Shown piece by piece: positions 5,385 through 8,308 of a stretch of 8,308 bases of DNA. Under the pieces are notes generated by a model. The model worked only from the letters and a program-made list of their open reading frames with translations, did no database searches and had not been told where the DNA came from. How positions within the stretch are numbered: the first letter of the stretch is position 1; the number at the start of each line of letters is the position of its first letter. A program made the translations under genes and the position numbers. Origin of the DNA: Candidatus Peregrinibacteria bacterium (lineage in GTDB: Bacteria; Patescibacteriota; Gracilibacteria; UBA1369; UBA12463); the NCBI GenBank assembly GCA_016215735.1, contig JACRIA010000011.1:1-8308 (forward strand). The letters run 5' to 3'.

Positions 5385-6425
5385 ATGTCAGACACAATCA
5401 GACATTTAATACTTATTTTGGGATCGGAATTTGTCGCGTTTGTTGCTGCTTTAATTTTAACCCCGCCCCTCATTCATCTTTTAAAAAAATATAACATACG
5501 CAAACGCATCCGCGAAGAAGCCATGACTGGAGAAAAAGCAAAAAATTACCGCCAGCTTCATTTACACAAAGAAGGAACTCCAACAATGGGCGGGATTATA
5601 ATTTGGGGCACAACGCTCGCCACAGTCGCGCTTTCGCGTTTGCTTTCAGCTCTCGGAATTTTCGACAGATCACTTCTAAACAGAAAAGAAACGTGGCTCC
5701 CGCTCTTTACGCTTGCCGCGACAGCTCTTCTCGGCTTGATTGACGACTGGCTTAATATTCGTTCAGAATCAAAAGGAATAAAGGTAAAACCAAAATTCCT
5801 TTGGCTTATTGCTTTCAGCCTCGCGGGCGCTCTCTGGTTCTATTACAAACTCGGCTATAACCAAATACATATCCCTTTCTTTGGCGATACTGTAATTGGC
5901 TGGTTATACATTCCGATTTTTATTTTTATAATTGTTGCAAGTGCGAATGCTGTCAATATAACAGATGGTCTCGACGGTTTAGCCGGCGGACTCCTCATAA
6001 TCGCGTTTACCTCTTTTGGAGTTATAGCTTATGTCAAAGGGCTTTTTATTCTTGCGGCTTTATGCGGCGTTATCAGCGGAGCTCTTCTCGCTTTTGTTTG
6101 GTTTAATATACCGCCCGCAAAATTTTATATGGGAGATACGGGCGCGCTTAGCCTCGGCGCTACTCTCGGCGTTATCGTCATGCTCACTGATTCTGTTTTA
6201 ATACTCCCGATTATAGGATTTATTTTTGTAATCGAAACGCTTTCTGTAATTATCCAAGTCTTTTCAAAAAAATTCTTCCACAGAAAAGTTTTCTCGGTTG
6301 CTCCCCTGCATCACCACTTTGAACATCTCGGCTGGAGTGAAGCCACGATAGTAATGCGCTGCTGGATAATCGGGGGGCTTTTCGCGGCGCTCGGTTTAAT
6401 TCTCGCCCTGGCTGGAAAGTTCTGA
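5385..6425 (+). CDS. mraY: Phospho-N-acetylmuramoyl-pentapeptide transferase (MraY)
   Basis: MraY transfers phospho-MurNAc-pentapeptide from UDP to undecaprenyl phosphate in the cytoplasmic membrane and makes lipid I, the first membrane step of peptidoglycan synthesis. The 346-residue length is typical, with about ten hydrophobic segments. Diagnostic motifs are KEGTPTMGG (62-70), the Asp pair D120-D121 in LIDDWLNIR, NAVNITDGLDGLAGG (188-202), the Mg2+/catalytic Asp D251 in FYMGDTGALSLG, and the APLHHHFEHLGW loop (306-317) with its three His. All key residues are intact, so it should be active. ATG 5385 gives a standard N-terminus with the first membrane helix at about 8-30; no Shine-Dalgarno sequence precedes it. 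It is not next to the usual murE, murF, murD or ftsW genes but follows a carboxypeptidase and an LCP gene. Its last 30 bp overlap the end of the convergent FecR-like gene. Confidence 0.98.
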   Translation: MSDTIRHLILILGSEFVAFVAALILTPPLIHLLKKYNIRKRIREEAMTGEKAKNYRQLHLHKEGTPTMGGIIIWGTTLATVALSRLLSALGIFDRSLLNRKETWLPLFTLAATALLGLIDDWLNIRSESKGIKVKPKFLWLIAFSLAGALWFYYKLGYNQIHIPFFGDTVIGWLYIPIFIFIIVASANAVNITDGLDGLAGGLLIIAFTSFGVIAYVKGLFILAALCGVISGALLAFVWFNIPPAKFYMGDTGALSLGATLGVIVMLTDSVLILPIIGFIFVIETLSVIIQVFSKKFFHRKVFSVAPLHHHFEHLGWSEATIVMRCWIIGGLFAALGLILALAGKF

Positions 6426-8267
6426 ATCAGGTGCGGAGTTTCGCGTCCTATCCAAAAATAGCTGTATTTTCGGCAAGACTGTTCCGCCTTCTTCATCAGG
6501 ATACGCCTGCATAAAATTGTTGATATCTTTTACAACAGACTCAATTGCTTGTTGAGATTGCGGATCGCGCGCAGAAGAAACAGTATCCATAATAGCATCT
6601 ATAGAAGTATTTTTCGCGTCTTGCAGTTCTTTTTTTATTTCAGGAGATTTTGCAGTATTTTCTATAAGTGTCAGCATTTTTACGATATCGGATTTTTTCT
6701 CGACAACTTGTTTCAGCAATTCCGGATCTTTTGATAAATCTATGTTTTGCAGACTCTCAAGAAGCTTTTGCGACTCGAGGAGATTTTCTTTCACATTTTC
6801 ATATCTGTTATAATCAGCCATGTCCTGCGTTTCAAGCAGCATCGAAGAAACGGAATCAAGCGTGACGCGGGCTTTCTTGTAATCATCGTCGGCAACAAGA
6901 AGCTCTATATCGCGCAAAGTTTGTTTTGCTTCATACAAAGGCAAATTCGGCGTCACAATCGAAAGCGCTTTTTTATATTTCAAAATCTTTTCATTCGCAA
7001 GAACCATCAATTTTTCTGAAGATTCCGGATCAGTCTGCTTAAGTTCATCTGCTTTTGCTTTTATGTCAGTTATCGCGCTCTTCATGGCAGAAAAATTCTT
7101 GCGTGCTTCATCAATTTTTCCGTCATTGAGCAAAGCTTCGCCGGAAATAAATTTACCTTCCGCGATATTCAGTTTTACGCGCAATTTTTCAATTTCGCTC
7201 AATGGCAGATAAAGCGATTCTTCAAGCGTATCGGGCGCGCTCGCCGCTAAATGTGCTGAAGATTGTTCCTGTACGACGCGCGCAATATATTCTTTATCTT
7301 TTTTCATATTTTTTTCAAACCATTCGCGCTGATCAAAAGGCATGCCTCGATCAGTCACGCGCGTAATTTGCGGCTTGCTGCGTTTTCCTTGCTCAACAAC
7401 GGCTTTATAACCTTTTAGCACAACGCTTTTTTCTGAATAGCCGTTGGTTTTTGTCGTGAGATCAATCAAATTCTGGAAAACGCCTATTTCGGTTTTATCC
7501 TGCGAAGCTGAAACGGAAAACGTCGCCCTATCAACAACATTCGCCTCAAATTCGTTTCCGCGAACACTAAAAAATGAATCATTAAACAAATCAAACACCA
7601 TTGACCATGCTTCGCCGCTATCAAAATTAAGCTCAATTTTAGTAATTAAGGCTTTATCGTCTGAGAATAATTTTGAAAGTGTTATTTTTGTGTTTTTGTT
7701 TAATCTGCTTACGCTGTTATCAAAATATTTGATTGTCGCCGTACCATCACGCGTATCAATAATATCGTTTTGATAAAGAACAAAATCTTCCTGCGCTACA
7801 AGCGTCTGCCCCGCGCGCAGAACAACAACATCTCCTTCAATTTCGCGAAGGACGCTAGTCGGATGCGCGAATGCGGCCTCCGGCCGCGTGATAAAAGAAA
7901 AAACGCCTGTTACCATAATGATGGCAACAAGCGCGTATGTAGCTACTTTTTTGAAAATGAATTTTGTCTTGAAAAGCCAGAACATATCAACTGTTTTTTC
8001 GATTTCACTGAAGATCCGTTCTTTAATCATTGCCTTCATATAGCCAGCGAGCCGCACTGACAAGCCAGCGCTTTTGACCTGTTCTTCCAACACAGCCATG
8101 GAAACAGGCGCGATTTGAGTTTTTTGATTTTTAATCGCGCTCAATAGATGCGCTTTCACAGCTTCTTTTTTGCGGGCATCAAACAACGGCTTGCGCATTT
8201 TGTGCAAAGCCGATTCAATTCCCTCTATATCTTTCTGATCATGACGACCGAATAATTTCCAAAACAT
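6396..8267 (-). CDS. FecR-domain membrane protein with long helical C-terminal region (anti-sigma-like)
   Basis: The 623-residue product has four parts. Residues 1-105 are a basic, helical cytoplasmic region. A membrane helix follows at about 106-126 (KKVATYALVAIIMVTGVFSF). Residues 137-300 resemble a FecR domain: REIEGDVVVLRAGQ, NDIIDTRDGTATIKYFDNSVSRLNKNT, LNFDSGEAW and SVRGNEF, the counterpart of the family's IRGTEF motif. Residues about 350-585 are charged and mostly helical or coiled-coil, rich in Lys, Glu and Leu, followed by a polar tail. FecR proteins of this topology are often anti-sigma factors or signal transducers, but the N-terminus lacks a His/Cys zinc motif, so that role is inferred. 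AAFA-HP just after the helix resembles a signal-peptidase site, so a cleaved form is possible. That junction is encoded by a palindromic repeat. The 3' end overlaps mraY. There is no Shine-Dalgarno sequence. Confidence 0.85.
   Translation of the reverse strand: MFWKLFGRHDQKDIEGIESALHKMRKPLFDARKKEAVKAHLLSAIKNQKTQIAPVSMAVLEEQVKSAGLSVRLAGYMKAMIKERIFSEIEKTVDMFWLFKTKFIFKKVATYALVAIIMVTGVFSFITRPEAAFAHPTSVLREIEGDVVVLRAGQTLVAQEDFVLYQNDIIDTRDGTATIKYFDNSVSRLNKNTKITLSKLFSDDKALITKIELNFDSGEAWSMVFDLFNDSFFSVRGNEFEANVVDRATFSVSASQDKTEIGVFQNLIDLTTKTNGYSEKSVVLKGYKAVVEQGKRSKPQITRVTDRGMPFDQREWFEKNMKKDKEYIARVVQEQSSAHLAASAPDTLEESLYLPLSEIEKLRVKLNIAEGKFISGEALLNDGKIDEARKNFSAMKSAITDIKAKADELKQTDPESSEKLMVLANEKILKYKKALSIVTPNLPLYEAKQTLRDIELLVADDDYKKARVTLDSVSSMLLETQDMADYNRYENVKENLLESQKLLESLQNIDLSKDPELLKQVVEKKSDIVKMLTLIENTAKSPEIKKELQDAKNTSIDAIMDTVSSARDPQSQQAIESVVKDINNFMQAYPDEEGGTVLPKIQLFLDRTRNSAPDSELSSQGEN
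7873..7887 (-). repeat. Repeat-family palindrome inside the FecR-like coding sequence
   Basis: On the minus strand GCGGCC-GGA-GGCCGC with its flanks (ATCACGCGG..., ...CCGCATT) matches intergenic unit 1 (5226-5240) over a 20-bp core, CACGCGGCC-GRA-GGCCGCAT, with a single difference in the loop (GGA for GAA). It is read in frame as Thr-Arg-Pro-Glu-Ala-Ala, residues 127-132, between the membrane helix and the FecR domain. The match is seen directly; in-frame insertion is inferred. Confidence 0.7.
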
Positions 8268-8275
8268 ATCTATTT

Positions 8276-8305
8276 GTTATAACGTTATTTTTGGGCGTCT
8301 GTTAC
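8276..8305 (-). promoter_or_regulatory. Weak candidate promoter for the FecR-like gene
   Basis: On the minus strand TATAAC (8281-8276) follows GTAACA (8305-8300) with an 18-bp spacer. The predicted start is near 8269, about 2 nt before the ATG at 8267, which would again be almost leaderless. Both hexamers are imperfect. If the gene is co-transcribed with something beyond the right edge, this may be irrelevant. Confidence 0.25.
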
Positions 8306-8308
8306 CAC

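Noticed and set aside
7444..7773. Open frame on the plus strand opposite the FecR-like gene
   Set aside because: The minus strand has a 623-codon frame with FecR motifs across this stretch; the plus-strand product is low in recognisable features.

Overview
The window looks like chromosomal DNA from an AT-rich bacterium with a peptidoglycan wall and probably an S-layer. Protein style (an SLH protein carrying a CAP domain, a short D,D-carboxypeptidase, a FecR-type membrane protein with a long helical tail), overlapping genes and the lack of Shine-Dalgarno sequences all point to Patescibacteria (Candidate Phyla Radiation). That is inference: there is no rRNA or ribosomal protein here to prove it. 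TGA is used as a stop in at least two genes (4272-4274 and 6423-6425), so this is not a code-25 lineage such as Gracilibacteria.

Layout. Positions 1-343 (minus) hold the start of a secreted lipoprotein gene that leaves the left edge. A 63-bp divergent promoter region follows. On the plus strand come an 826-residue exported SLH/CAP protein (407-2887), a LytR-CpsA-Psr wall-polymer ligase (2916-4274), a D-alanyl-D-alanine carboxypeptidase (4346-5221) and mraY (5385-6425). On the minus strand a 623-residue FecR-domain, anti-sigma-like membrane protein (6396-8267) runs towards mraY and overlaps its 3' end by 30 bp.

Functional logic. MraY makes lipid I, the carboxypeptidase trims stem peptides outside the cell, the LCP enzyme can attach secondary polymers to peptidoglycan, and SLH domains usually bind such wall polymers. 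The plus-strand genes therefore form a plausible envelope module. The convergent FecR-like protein spans the membrane and may sense the envelope, perhaps with a sigma factor encoded past the right edge.

The most unusual content is a family of small GC-rich palindromes, most with a GAA loop and flanks like CACGCG...CGCATA. They sit in the gaps at 4275-4345 and 5222-5384 (three in tandem plus a compound one), and two lie inside coding sequence: near the end of the LCP gene and at the membrane/extracytoplasmic junction of the FecR-like protein. Arm covariation and a chimeric copy suggest a folded, recombining repeat family. Other points are a symmetric -10 element that may serve both divergent genes, and a promoter placing the LCP transcript start about 5 nt before its ATG.
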